From: UBA1858 sp965227695
Lineage (GTDB): Bacteria; Pseudomonadota; Gammaproteobacteria; UBA4575
Direction of reading: 5' to 3'
Assembly (NCBI GenBank): GCA_965227695.1
Contig: OZ245760.1
Location: 2,046,001-2,110,000 of the forward strand
DNA length: 64,000 nt
Shown: in pieces, positions 34,896-43,569 of the stretch
Layout of the letters: every line of letters starts with the position of its first letter
Position numbering within the stretch: the first letter of the stretch is position 1
Position numbers and translations under genes: made by a program
The notes under the pieces: model-generated
Database searches by the model: none
Seen by the model: the letters and a program-made list of their open reading frames with translations, nothing else
What the model was told of the DNA's origin: nothing

Positions 34896-35635
34896 GTGAA
34901 ATTAATTTACCCTGGCTGGACCCTGATGATGAAGACTCATCTTTTCCATCCGCATTCTCCGCACTTAAAGATCCGGAAGGGCTGGTTGCGGCAGGCGGGG
35001 ATTTAAGCCCAAAGCGCATTTTACGTGCTTATCATGAAGGTATCTTCCCATGGTATGAGGAAGATCAGCCAATATTATGGTGGTCACCGGATCCACGCGG
35101 TATTCTCTACCCCAAGGAATTTGTTGCACATAAAAGACTGCTTCGAACCATAAAAAGCAAAGCCTGGAAAATAACTTATGACCACGCGTTTACCGATGTC
35201 ATGCAGGCCTGTGCCGAACCACGCAGCAATTCCCGCGGCACCTGGATCACGGAAGACATGCTGCGGGCCTATACGCTCTTACACAGACTGGGTTATGCCC
35301 ACTCGCTAGAAGTATGGAACCAGGATGGCAAATTAGCCGGCGGAATCTACGGCGTCGCACTTGGCGCAATCTTTTTTGGCGAATCAATGTTTAGCCGCGA
35401 ATCAGACACATCCAAAGTGGCTTTACTTTATCTATGTGGATATCTGGACACATGGGGTTACCAGATGATAGATACGCAACTGGGCTCCAAACATTTATCT
35501 TCTCTTGGTGGACTTGAAATCAGACGGGAAGAATATTTATCAATCCTTTCACAACTGATCAACAAGCCGGTAGCGGCAGAAGCCTGGAATGCAGGTATAC
35601 CGCTGGATATTCATGGATGGCTTCAGTCAAGATAA
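34892..35635 (+). CDS. aat: leucyl/phenylalanyl-tRNA-protein transferase
   Basis: A 247-residue enzyme that adds Leu or Phe to N-terminal Arg/Lys of proteins, feeding the bacterial N-end rule (ClpAPS). Signatures are GLVAAGGDLSPKRILRAYHEGIFPWYE, ILWWSPDPRGILYP, RGTWITEDMLRAYTLLHRLGYAHSLEVW and GGIYGVALGAIFFGESMFSRESDTSKVALLYL. It starts inside the stop of the preceding gene (ATGA) and so is translationally coupled to it. Confidence 0.96.
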   Translation: MSEINLPWLDPDDEDSSFPSAFSALKDPEGLVAAGGDLSPKRILRAYHEGIFPWYEEDQPILWWSPDPRGILYPKEFVAHKRLLRTIKSKAWKITYDHAFTDVMQACAEPRSNSRGTWITEDMLRAYTLLHRLGYAHSLEVWNQDGKLAGGIYGVALGAIFFGESMFSRESDTSKVALLYLCGYLDTWGYQMIDTQLGSKHLSSLGGLEIRREEYLSILSQLINKPVAAEAWNAGIPLDIHGWLQSR

Positions 35636-35681
35636 ATTTTCATTTGTTTTTAAACCAGCATGTCGCTGCGTTAAATCATTC

Positions 35682-36086
35682 ATGACATGTCGCAACCTGT
35701 TAACTTTAGCACCACTGTTCATACTGCTGGGTATGTTTATCAGTCATTCTGACGCGTCACCCTTAAAGCAGCACCCACAAAACAGCTTCGCTGAACAATA
35801 TTCTGAACTGGCCATTTTGCTTGTAAAAGTCAGGGATACACATTCAGCTCTGGCACATAAACCGATGATAGAAAGTGAAATAAAATTATTGCAACGCAAT
35901 CAGTCATCGGGAAGAGAATTTTTTGACAGCCTGTCAGACAAAGACAAAAAGTTATTTATCAGGCGCTTTCAGAATAATCGATTTCACTGCAGCGAAGTCA
36001 CTCAGGTAATGCGTGAACGACGAAGAATTCTGCTTGACCCGGTTCTGTCTGAAGTATTGGGTGAAACGCTGGCAAATATACCTTAA
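35682..36086 (+). CDS. small exported protein of unknown function
   Basis: A 134-residue protein starting MTCRNLLTLAPLFILLGMF, with a signal peptide ending SDAS-PL. The rest is helical and charged (KDKKLFIRRFQNNRFHCSEVTQVMRERRRILLDP). An open frame runs upstream to 35589 and overlaps aat; I prefer 35682 because it places the signal peptide first. It is about 45 bp downstream of aat and may be cotranscribed. I recognise no family. Confidence 0.55.
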   Translation: MTCRNLLTLAPLFILLGMFISHSDASPLKQHPQNSFAEQYSELAILLVKVRDTHSALAHKPMIESEIKLLQRNQSSGREFFDSLSDKDKKLFIRRFQNNRFHCSEVTQVMRERRRILLDPVLSEVLGETLANIP

Positions 36087-36137
36087 ATATGTTTCAAACC
36101 GCTACAAAGCAGCACAGAATGGATACCAGCGTGGGCT

Positions 36138-36782
36138 TTATGGACTCCACCCTCCTTTCCATAAGTGGTAAGGCAGTACAACCGCAGGTCGGCCATTGTC
36201 ATAAAACCAGGAATCAATTACGTATTCCTGCCCGGTGACAAGATCCTCCAGGAGTACCGCAGTATGGGGATAGCCAGCACGTAATCCGCCGCGCGTAATC
36301 AATCCTGAAATCGCGTGATATTTTAGCCCAACATCCGCAGCAAGCATTTTAAGATAACTTAATGTATTAATTGACTCATCTACACAATCCATCTGATTGC
36401 TTTTTTGAGCAAGGGCATTTAGATACATGATAAAGGTCCCTGCACGATCGAACTGTGTCTTTGTTTCTCTGCCAACAAATTGCTCAATGCGTGCTATGTA
36501 CTCTGTTAACAATGCACGTTCATAAGCAGCAGAAGAATACTCGTTTCTGAAAAGTGTGGTTATTTGCTCCCATGCCTTCTCAGACATCGAAAGTCTGGCT
36601 ATCTTTTCGCAACCATACTGGTAACAAACTGAAAAGTCAGTTGGCATAACAGCCACTCTCGACAATACTACAGACTCAATATGCAACCTGGCATGATCTT
36701 CCGTCTGGGCAATGATATTCCCTGTCATTAAGAGACAGACAAAACCAAACAACCAGCTACCTGACTTTAATACTTTTATCAT
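36138..36782 (-). CDS. exported transglutaminase-like (BTLCP-type) protein
   Basis: A 214-residue protein with signal peptide MIKVLKSGSWLFGFVCLLMTGNIIA. The mature part has a plausible Cys-His-Asp triad in the right order and spacing: Cys in QMDCVDESINTLSYL, His in YPHTAVLLED and Asp in YVIDSWFYDNG. This is the layout of bacterial transglutaminase-like cysteine peptidases, here inferred from motifs. Its start codon overlaps the stop of the upstream hydrolase gene (TAATG), so the two are coupled. A role in envelope protein processing is speculation. Confidence 0.65.
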   Translation of the reverse strand: MIKVLKSGSWLFGFVCLLMTGNIIAQTEDHARLHIESVVLSRVAVMPTDFSVCYQYGCEKIARLSMSEKAWEQITTLFRNEYSSAAYERALLTEYIARIEQFVGRETKTQFDRAGTFIMYLNALAQKSNQMDCVDESINTLSYLKMLAADVGLKYHAISGLITRGGLRAGYPHTAVLLEDLVTGQEYVIDSWFYDNGRPAVVLPYHLWKGGWSP

Positions 36783-37783
36783 TATCGATATAACAAGTGT
36801 TTTTCAATAAATTTTTTTGTTATTTCAAGAGCATTATTCGTCGCTTTTCGATTACTTCCCGCTGTACCATTAAATGTACTGCATTCTTCAAGAACACTTT
36901 TGATATTATCGCCCGTGACTTTTTGCCCGGTATACATTTCAACAAAATGACCTGGCGGATTTTCACGCAAGTCACATAATGCAGGAACCTGTGCATTCAG
37001 CGACAGCATAATTGGTATGCGTGCCAGTGTCGGATGATCAAAAGCATGTCTTGCCTTTGGGTGATACTTAATCGCGATATCGTGCCTGCTATCCATTGGG
37101 ACTTCCTCATTGATTAGCTGCTCACATTGACTAACAGGAGTGATAATATCTTTCGAGCCACCCTGAATCAGGATTGGCGCACCCGTTGTACGCATATCAT
37201 ACAAACGCAGACCGCACCATGGGTAATATGCAATATGTGCTGCAAATCGATTCTGATGACTGCTGATCGCCTGGTTGACAGTACTGAAGGCAGAATATAG
37301 TGCAACAATCCCGCCTTTTGAGAACCCCATAAGCGCGACTTTTTGTGGGTTGATTACAGGGTTTGACTGCAAATAATCCAATACCTGATGAGCATCCTGA
37401 ATCATTGATGCCGCAGACACCAGAGACTGATCTATTGACGTTCGCGAAACACCACGCGGGGTGAAACTGTCAATGGCGAACACCGCCAGCCCCATGTCTG
37501 TGAATATTTTTGTGTAAAAGCTTTCCTGGGCACTGAGTCCCCAGGAACTATGCAAAAGAATGATGGCCGGATATGGTGGCGAGTGTATTTCCCTGTCCGG
37601 GAAACTCACCCAAACGGGCACATCGACATCAAACTTCTGATGGTTGTTCTGGGCAAAAATCGCATCAATAAATTTATAATTTGTACTTTTTACATAAATT
37701 TGATCACTGTACTCCTTGACAGGGGCAGTACAGGCTGTAAAAAATATCAGTGCGCTAACAACAAGGCTTTTATTAAAAGGCAT
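36782..37783 (-). CDS. dienelactone-hydrolase-like lipoprotein
   Basis: A 333-residue alpha/beta hydrolase. The N-terminus ends in a lipobox-like FFTAC, suggesting lipidation. The core has ILLHSSWGLS, the nucleophile elbow GFSKGG, an Asp in GGSKDIITP and a His in RHAFDHPT. This fits the dienelactone hydrolase family. The substrate is unknown. The downstream transglutaminase-like gene overlaps its stop and probably shares its transcript. Confidence 0.82.
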   Translation of the reverse strand: MPFNKSLVVSALIFFTACTAPVKEYSDQIYVKSTNYKFIDAIFAQNNHQKFDVDVPVWVSFPDREIHSPPYPAIILLHSSWGLSAQESFYTKIFTDMGLAVFAIDSFTPRGVSRTSIDQSLVSAASMIQDAHQVLDYLQSNPVINPQKVALMGFSKGGIVALYSAFSTVNQAISSHQNRFAAHIAYYPWCGLRLYDMRTTGAPILIQGGSKDIITPVSQCEQLINEEVPMDSRHDIAIKYHPKARHAFDHPTLARIPIMLSLNAQVPALCDLRENPPGHFVEMYTGQKVTGDNIKSVLEECSTFNGTAGSNRKATNNALEITKKFIEKHLLYR

Positions 37784-37841
37784 TACTAAATATACTTTAC
37801 TATAAGTTAACTATTTAAACAGAAATCTTAGGAGAACCGAT

Positions 37842-38309
37842 TTGTCTACCATTCAAATTGGCAAAAAAGTTAAAAATTTTCAGCTCCCGGCAACCGGGGA
37901 AAAGAAAATCAAATTAACTGAGCTCAAGGGCAAAAATGTTGTAATCTATTTTTACCCCAAAGACAATACACCCGGGTGCACCAAAGAGACCGAGAGCTTC
38001 AGAGATCACTCCAAAAGCTTTTCTAAATTAAACACGGTGATACTTGGCGTATCAAGAGACAGTCTCAAGTCACATGAAAAATTCAAGACCAAGCTTGATT
38101 TCTCATTCGACCTCTTATCTGATGAAGAAGAACTGTTATGCCAGCAATTTGACGTAATCAAGGAAAAAAATATGTATGGCAAGAAAGTCATGGGTATAGA
38201 GAGAAGCACTTTTCTGATCGATGACAAAGGTGTTTTGCGTAAAGAATGGCGCAAAGTCAAAGTTGATGGTCATGTAGAAGAAGTACTGCAAGCAATAAAA
38301 GAACTGTAA
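37842..38309 (+). CDS. bcp: Bcp/PrxQ-type peroxiredoxin
   Basis: A 155-residue thiol peroxidase. The peroxidatic Cys is in FYPKDNTPGCTKETESFRD. The nearby second Cys that many PrxQ proteins have five residues later is absent (KETES follows), so it may work as a 1-Cys enzyme or use the distant Cys in LLCQQF. The rest fits the family: LGVSRDSLKSHEKFKTK, FDLLSDEE and RSTFLIDDKGVLRKEW. TTG 37842 is preceded by AGGAGA at seven bases and is the only good start. Confidence 0.93.
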   Translation: MSTIQIGKKVKNFQLPATGEKKIKLTELKGKNVVIYFYPKDNTPGCTKETESFRDHSKSFSKLNTVILGVSRDSLKSHEKFKTKLDFSFDLLSDEEELLCQQFDVIKEKNMYGKKVMGIERSTFLIDDKGVLRKEWRKVKVDGHVEEVLQAIKEL

Positions 38310-38864
38310 TCCTTTTCCATGCACATAAAACTCCAGGGGTGGTATTAAAGCCGGCCGACACCAGTACAATTCATCCATATCCATCAGGCTTATCTGTCAC
38401 GCGCCAGGACCGTAAATTCGAATTTGCATTCGAATTTCAAACAATCTTCTAGACGAAAAAATTCTTTTGCCTCGCACTGCCCTGTAACATTACATGACTC
38501 AAGAGAAACAGTGCAGCAGACCTTCAGGCATCAATCACACACGGACAAATGTTTATGATTAATTCAATACAGGCCTCAATCAATTGACAGGAATCAATGG
38601 CGGCTAACCATACAATCACGCAATTACGCCGATCAATATGACCGAAACTAAAACATGGGCTATTATTAAAAACCTATAAATAGCCGTCAGCCGCTGCTTG
38701 TCTGTAGCAGAGAGTCCGGTATTAATGACAGCGCATCTGGCTGATCTGCGAGCAGAAAACCTGATTTTATGACTCAGATAAAACATTTTTAACCGGTTTT
38801 AAGTATAGTCATACTGTTGGTAGTTATGAATCAGACTGTCTGAAATCACCTGGAGAACTTAACC
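38310..38864. other. intergenic region upstream of acs
   Basis: About 555 bases with no supported gene. It holds a perfect 10-bp inverted repeat (separate entry) and should contain the acs promoter. A poorly placed AACCGGTT palindrome lies near 38790. Confidence 0.45.
38414..38437. repeat. perfect inverted repeat with TTCGAA core
   Basis: AAATTCGAAT and ATTCGAATTT are exact reverse complements separated by four bases. There is no T run, so it is more likely a protein-binding or structured site than a terminator. Confidence 0.6.
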
Positions 38865-40802
38865 ATGCCCGAAGAAAAGCTGTACCCTGTCCCCGAATCA
38901 TTCAGCAGTTCTGCACACATTGATTTTGAAAAATATCAGGCCATGTATCAACACTCGGTTTCTGACCCGCAGGGTTTCTGGTCATCCCAGGCCGAACAGT
39001 TTGTAAGTTGGTTTAAAAAATGGGATAGCGTTCTGGACTGGGATTATCACAAAGGCCATATCAGGTGGTTTGAAGGTGCCACACTTAACGTGACATATAA
39101 TTGCATTGACCGGCATCTGGAAACACGCGCCAATCAAACTGCAATTGTTTGGGAGGGAGATAACCCATCCGAAGACAGGCACATAACCTATGCACAATTA
39201 CATGCGGAAGTATGCAGGTTTGCAAATGCACTCAAGACACGTGGCGTTGTCAAGGGGGATCGCATCTGTATTTATATGCCCATGATTCCTGAAGCAGCCA
39301 TCGCCATGCTGGCCTGCGCCCGCATTGGAGCAGTCCATTCGGTAGTATTTGGTGGCTTTTCACCTGATGCATTGCGCGACCGCATTCTCGATGCTGACTG
39401 CCGTGTTGTCATCACCGCTGACCAGGGTATCAGGGGTGGTAAAACCATACCCTTGAAAGCAAATACTGATCAGGCCCTGGCAGAATGCCCAAACGTCAGT
39501 AGCGTTGTCGTTGTTCGGCGAACAGGCGCAGAGATTTCATGGTCGACACCACGAGATTACTGGTATCACGAGATAATTTCATCTGAAAGTGATCAGTGTC
39601 CACCAGAAGTGATGAATGCCGAGGATCCTCTGTTCATACTTTACACCTCAGGTTCTACAGGCAAACCAAAAGGTGTGCTGCACACCACGGGTGGATATTT
39701 ACTGTATGCTGCCATCACCCATAAATACGTGTTTGATTACAAGGAGAATGAAGTCTACTGGTGTAGCGCAGATGTAGGCTGGGTCACCGGCCATACTTAT
39801 ATCGTATATGGCCCGCTATGTAACGGCGCACAGACATTGATGTTTGAAGGAGTACCAAATTACCCCGATGGAAGCCGTTTTTGGCAGGTCATTGATAAAC
39901 ACAAAGTGGCTTCATTTTACACTGCACCCACAGCGATTCGCGCATTAATGGCATTAGGCGATGAATTTGTTGACAAAACACAGCGCCACTCTCTGCGTTT
40001 ATTGGGCACGGTCGGTGAACCCATTAATCCTGAAGCCTGGCAGTGGTATTACCATAAGGTCGGAAATGGCAAATGCCCAATTGTTGATACCTGGTGGCAG
40101 ACTGAAACAGGAGGCCACTTAATCACACCACTCCCTGGTGCAATCGGGTTAAAACCAGGATCCGCAACCGTGCCTTTCTTTGGCATACAGCCTGTTGTTC
40201 TTGATGACCAGGGCAACGAACTTGAAGGCGAGTGCCAGGGCAATCTTGCCATTAAGTTTCCGTGGCCTGGCCAGATGCGAACTGTATTCGGTGACCACCA
40301 GCGCTTCATCAACACATACTTTTCGCAATTCCCCGGTTACTATTTTAGCGGTGACGGATGCCGGCGAGATAAAGATGGCTATTACTGGATTACCGGGCGG
40401 GTCGATGATGTGTTGAATATTTCAGGACATCGTCTTGGTACCGCAGAGGTAGAGAGTGCACTGGTGCTTCATCATGCAGTTGCGGAAGCCGCGGTGGTTG
40501 GTTGCGAGCATGCCATTAAAGGCCAGGCGATTTATTGTTATGTTACACCAATGGCTGGCGTGACACCCACTGATGAACTTAAACAGCAACTGATTGAGTC
40601 AGTCCGCAGGGAAATAGGCCCTTTTGCCAAGCCTGACTTTATACAATGGGCCCCGGCGCTACCAAAAACCCGTTCCGGCAAAATTATGCGAAGAATTCTG
40701 CGCAAAGTGGCAGCCAATGATATTGACGAGCTTGGTGACACATCGACGCTTGCCGACCCTGATGTAGTGGATGATATAATTGCCAACAGGCAAAACACTT
40801 AA
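38865..40802 (+). CDS. acs: acetyl-CoA synthetase (AMP-forming)
   Basis: A 645-residue adenylate-forming enzyme that makes acetyl-CoA from acetate, ATP and CoA. Signatures are the P-loop LYTSGSTGKPKGVLHTTGGYLL, WCSADVGWVTGHTYIVYGPL, DTWWQTETGG, SGDGCRRDKDGYYWITGRVDDVLNISGHRLGTAEVESAL and the C-terminal acetylation-site motif PKTRSGKIMRRILRK. The Lys in SGKI is the residue that is acetylated to switch the enzyme off. GGAG lies eight bases before ATG 38865. Propionate could also be used. Confidence 0.95.
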   Translation: MPEEKLYPVPESFSSSAHIDFEKYQAMYQHSVSDPQGFWSSQAEQFVSWFKKWDSVLDWDYHKGHIRWFEGATLNVTYNCIDRHLETRANQTAIVWEGDNPSEDRHITYAQLHAEVCRFANALKTRGVVKGDRICIYMPMIPEAAIAMLACARIGAVHSVVFGGFSPDALRDRILDADCRVVITADQGIRGGKTIPLKANTDQALAECPNVSSVVVVRRTGAEISWSTPRDYWYHEIISSESDQCPPEVMNAEDPLFILYTSGSTGKPKGVLHTTGGYLLYAAITHKYVFDYKENEVYWCSADVGWVTGHTYIVYGPLCNGAQTLMFEGVPNYPDGSRFWQVIDKHKVASFYTAPTAIRALMALGDEFVDKTQRHSLRLLGTVGEPINPEAWQWYYHKVGNGKCPIVDTWWQTETGGHLITPLPGAIGLKPGSATVPFFGIQPVVLDDQGNELEGECQGNLAIKFPWPGQMRTVFGDHQRFINTYFSQFPGYYFSGDGCRRDKDGYYWITGRVDDVLNISGHRLGTAEVESALVLHHAVAEAAVVGCEHAIKGQAIYCYVTPMAGVTPTDELKQQLIESVRREIGPFAKPDFIQWAPALPKTRSGKIMRRILRKVAANDIDELGDTSTLADPDVVDDIIANRQNT

Positions 40803-40816
40803 ATTTTCCGGATATA

Positions 40817-40851
40817 AGAAAATAAAAAGCCACTGTTTACATCAGTGGCTT
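40817..40851 (-). terminator. terminator of the 40886 gene
   Basis: On the minus strand AAGCCACTG pairs with CAGTGGCTT over seven bases and is followed by TTTTTATTTT. It also lies downstream of acs on the plus strand, but there lacks a good T run. Confidence 0.8.
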
Positions 40852-40885
40852 AATCGTAGTTTCTCGAGTACGTTATTGTTGTTAA

Positions 40886-41158
40886 CTACTGCCTTCCTTC
40901 CATTTTTACCCTCATCAGGTCTCCCGTGCGAAGGTCCATCAAAAGACCCAGATTATCTTCATACATATTAAGATAACCCAGTTTTTCCTGACCAGTATCG
41001 TAATCAAAATACTTGACATTACCGGTAGTTAAGGTCTCCTGTCCGAGTTTGGTATCAACATAAATGACGCCACCTGTATCCATGTTATAACCCTGCCAGG
41101 CAAAAGCCGTATTTACAGACACTAGCAAGACGACAATTGTCAGCACCATCTTGAGCAT
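40886..41158 (-). CDS. small exported protein
   Basis: A 90-residue protein with signal peptide MLKMVLTIVVLLVSVNTAFA. The mature part is short and Tyr/Gly-rich (WQGYNMDTGGVIYVDTKLGQETLTTGNVKYFDYDTG), with regularly spaced aromatic strands suggesting a small beta protein. It resembles short DUF5334-type proteins, but only loosely. It is closed by the terminator at 40817-40851. Confidence 0.6.
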   Translation of the reverse strand: MLKMVLTIVVLLVSVNTAFAWQGYNMDTGGVIYVDTKLGQETLTTGNVKYFDYDTGQEKLGYLNMYEDNLGLLMDLRTGDLMRVKMEGRQ

Positions 41159-41295
41159 GGATTAGCACCACTTATATTTTAACGTATAGACAGTATGCCT
41201 GTGTCTGTTATCTAAAATTGGGGCACACTTCAAGCTATTTACTATCCGTCATATATTTTAGACTGCCCATCATCGAAATTATTGATATACCCGTT

Positions 41296-43314
41296 TTACT
41301 CGTCTTTCACTTCCAGCAGACTTGGCACTGTAATACTGGCGCCAGGGCGGATACGATGGAAATCAAGGTCAGGGTTATGCTGTCTCAACAGCCATATGGG
41401 TACCTTGAATTTATGCAGAGCCAGTATCCATACAGACTCCCCTTTTTTAACCAGATGCTGCTCGGTCTTTTCAATACGATAGCGGGTAAAAAATGTTTCC
41501 TGCAATTGTTTCTGGTAAGCCACGCGTCTGCTTTCAAAGACACGGGGTGACACATTACTGAAGTCCAGCGTAATTTGTTTACCAAGTATGACAGGCTCTC
41601 CAAATGACATGTTATTGATGCCCCGCAATCGGCTCGCACGAATATCCAGCCATTCTGCATAATGCCCGAGCGTCTCAGATGCCTGAACTACAATTTTGTT
41701 GGTACTATCGACTGTATAATCAGCAGGATCAGATAACAACGCCGGTGTGTTTGTGTCGCCAAGCTCAGGCTCTGCAACAGTGCTGACAAGACTGTTTTCA
41801 TCATCCACGGATTTATTCACGACTTCGGCAGTCTCTTGCGGATGATAATGACTATTATTTTGCGCCGGTCCTTTTGTTAGCTGCCGGTGAACTTCCGTTT
41901 GCACACCTGCCTTGTCAGTCTCCGGGCTGGTAACCACATTGATTGATTTTTCATGGCGTGCATCAGCCACGATTATTTCAGGCTGACCAGGCGGGCTCAG
42001 TTGTTGATCAGGTCGCGATTGTAGTGGCAGACGTAATTTCTGCCCAGCACGAATATAATGCCCTGTCTGCAATCCATTCGCGACAAGTATGTCCTTAATA
42101 CGATAACCATAAATACCTGCAATTTCGGATATGGTATCGCCTCGCTCAACAAAATGATAATGATCGGGAGTCTGTGTATCGTATCGCAGACTGGCAGGCA
42201 TTTCTGCAAGCAACCGCGGCACGGATTGTGTGAGTAAAGACCTGGGTATACGCAGCGTAAAACCTTTGGGTATTCTTTTGTTCCCGCTCCACACACTGTC
42301 AAGCAGTGCGCGATTATGTTGTTTCAGCTGTCGCTTACTCACATTCAAATATTTAGCCAGATCTTTAGTAAAATAATATGAATCCAGTTTTACCATTTCA
42401 TAATTAACCGGGCTTGTATAGGTAATTGGACCAAAATATTTCTCGGGGTGTGTATCGATCTCAAGCGCCGCAAGAAAAGCGACATAAAAGTTTCTGGAAG
42501 CAAACCCAAAGTTACGCCCTTTATAGTGTCTGACGATTGTGGCTATATCGCGTGTACCAAGTGAGGTAATTGCGCGACGCATACTTGCAACACCATGGTT
42601 ATAAGCAGTTAGGGCGAGCGGCCAGCTTTGTGTCAATTGATAGTTATGTCTGAGAAGTTTGCCAGCTGCAACAGTTGAAACAAAAGGATCGCGTCTCTCA
42701 TCAATCAGGTGATCAATGCGCATATAGCGCTTGCCTGTTGAGCGAATAAACTGCCAAAGGCCGGTTGCGCCCACACGAGAATAAGCAGAGGGATTAAAAG
42801 ATGACTCAACATGTGGCAACACAGAAAGTTCTGCTGGCAGCGCCATCTCACGGAATGTATTATCAATATATTCTCGCCACTCGCCTGAGCGTACCAGTCC
42901 CTGTCTGAATCGGTCGGACTGCCCTCTTTGAAATCTAAGCTCCCGCGCTGCAATTTTTAAACGTTGATCAGAGACATCTTTACCCCAAAGCAATAAAACA
43001 TGCTTCTCGTCATCTGTGAGATTAACACGTTTACCTGTTGCCAGGGATTCAAGGATGGCCGAGTACTTCTTTTTTGTTTGTCTGATATAGCGCTGGTTGG
43101 CATTGGCGCTCCCTTTGACATTAATGGTTTCATATACAACTGCAAGATTGCTCGCATCATGAATAAATCCACTTTGCGTGTTAATTTCTGTATAAACACG
43201 CAGCCAAAAATCAATATCATCCTTGAGTGAAGCCGGTTTTGGAAACTGTTCGGCCTGCAGCCATGGCGTTGACACCACCAGCAAGACAAACAAACCAAGC
43301 TGATAAATAGATTT
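41296..43314 (-). CDS. mltD: membrane-bound lytic transglycosylase MltD with LysM
   Basis: A 672-residue periplasmic murein hydrolase. It starts MKSIYQLGLFVLLVVS with a signal peptide ending LQA. The SLT domain has the catalytic Glu in LPHVESSFNPSAYSRVGATGLWQFI and the NHG motif in TAYNHGVASMRRA. Three LysM-like repeats follow, at roughly HFVERGDTISEIAGIYG, KIVVQASETLGHYAEWLD and HLVKKGESVWILALHKF. It cleaves glycan strands, leaving 1,6-anhydroMurNAc ends. I start at ATG 43314 because the upstream frame adds a non-signal segment. Confidence 0.92.
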   Translation of the reverse strand, partial: KSIYQLGLFVLLVVSTPWLQAEQFPKPASLKDDIDFWLRVYTEINTQSGFIHDASNLAVVYETINVKGSANANQRYIRQTKKKYSAILESLATGKRVNLTDDEKHVLLLWGKDVSDQRLKIAARELRFQRGQSDRFRQGLVRSGEWREYIDNTFREMALPAELSVLPHVESSFNPSAYSRVGATGLWQFIRSTGKRYMRIDHLIDERRDPFVSTVAAGKLLRHNYQLTQSWPLALTAYNHGVASMRRAITSLGTRDIATIVRHYKGRNFGFASRNFYVAFLAALEIDTHPEKYFGPITYTSPVNYEMVKLDSYYFTKDLAKYLNVSKRQLKQHNRALLDSVWSGNKRIPKGFTLRIPRSLLTQSVPRLLAEMPASLRYDTQTPDHYHFVERGDTISEIAGIYGYRIKDILVANGLQTGHYIRAGQKLRLPLQSRPDQQLSPPGQPEIIVADARHEKSINVVTSPETDKAGVQTEVHRQLTKGPAQNNSHYHPQETAEVVNKSVDDENSLVSTVAEPELGDTNTPALLSDPADYTVDSTNKIVVQASETLGHYAEWLDIRASRLRGINNMSFGEPVILGKQITLDFSNVSPRVFESRRVAYQKQLQETFFTRYRIEKTEQHLVKKGESVWILALHKFKVPIWLLRQHNPDLDFHRIRPGASITVPSLLEVKDE

Positions 43315-43339
43315 CATAGACAATTTCACATAATTGGTA

Positions 43340-43558
43340 TTATCTGTTCTTGTGCCAAACGAAGGATGAGATAACAAACATCACCCATGGTGTGGCATGT
43401 AAAAACAAGTCAAACCAGTCAATCACTCTCATTCCATCAGCACCGGAAAAAACCCATTTAAGTTTTTCCCATACATGTGGCTCAGGCGAGAAAGGAGCCA
43501 GCCCGAGTGTCATTGACGCGATCAGCCAAAATAACGGATTTAATAGTATTGTATTCAT
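43340..43558 (-). CDS. 72-residue membrane protein after selD
   Basis: A short membrane protein with two helices: PLFWLIASMTLGLAPFSP and LFLHATPWVMFVISSF. Between them lies EPHVWEKLKWVFSG. Similar short proteins with APFxPEPHxxEKLxxxxxG motifs are known, sometimes misnamed RND transporters. It starts 11 bp after the SelD-fusion stop and so is likely in the same operon, though its role there is unknown. Confidence 0.72.
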   Translation of the reverse strand: MNTILLNPLFWLIASMTLGLAPFSPEPHVWEKLKWVFSGADGMRVIDWFDLFLHATPWVMFVISSFVWHKNR

Positions 43559-43569
43559 AAGTTAAAGAG

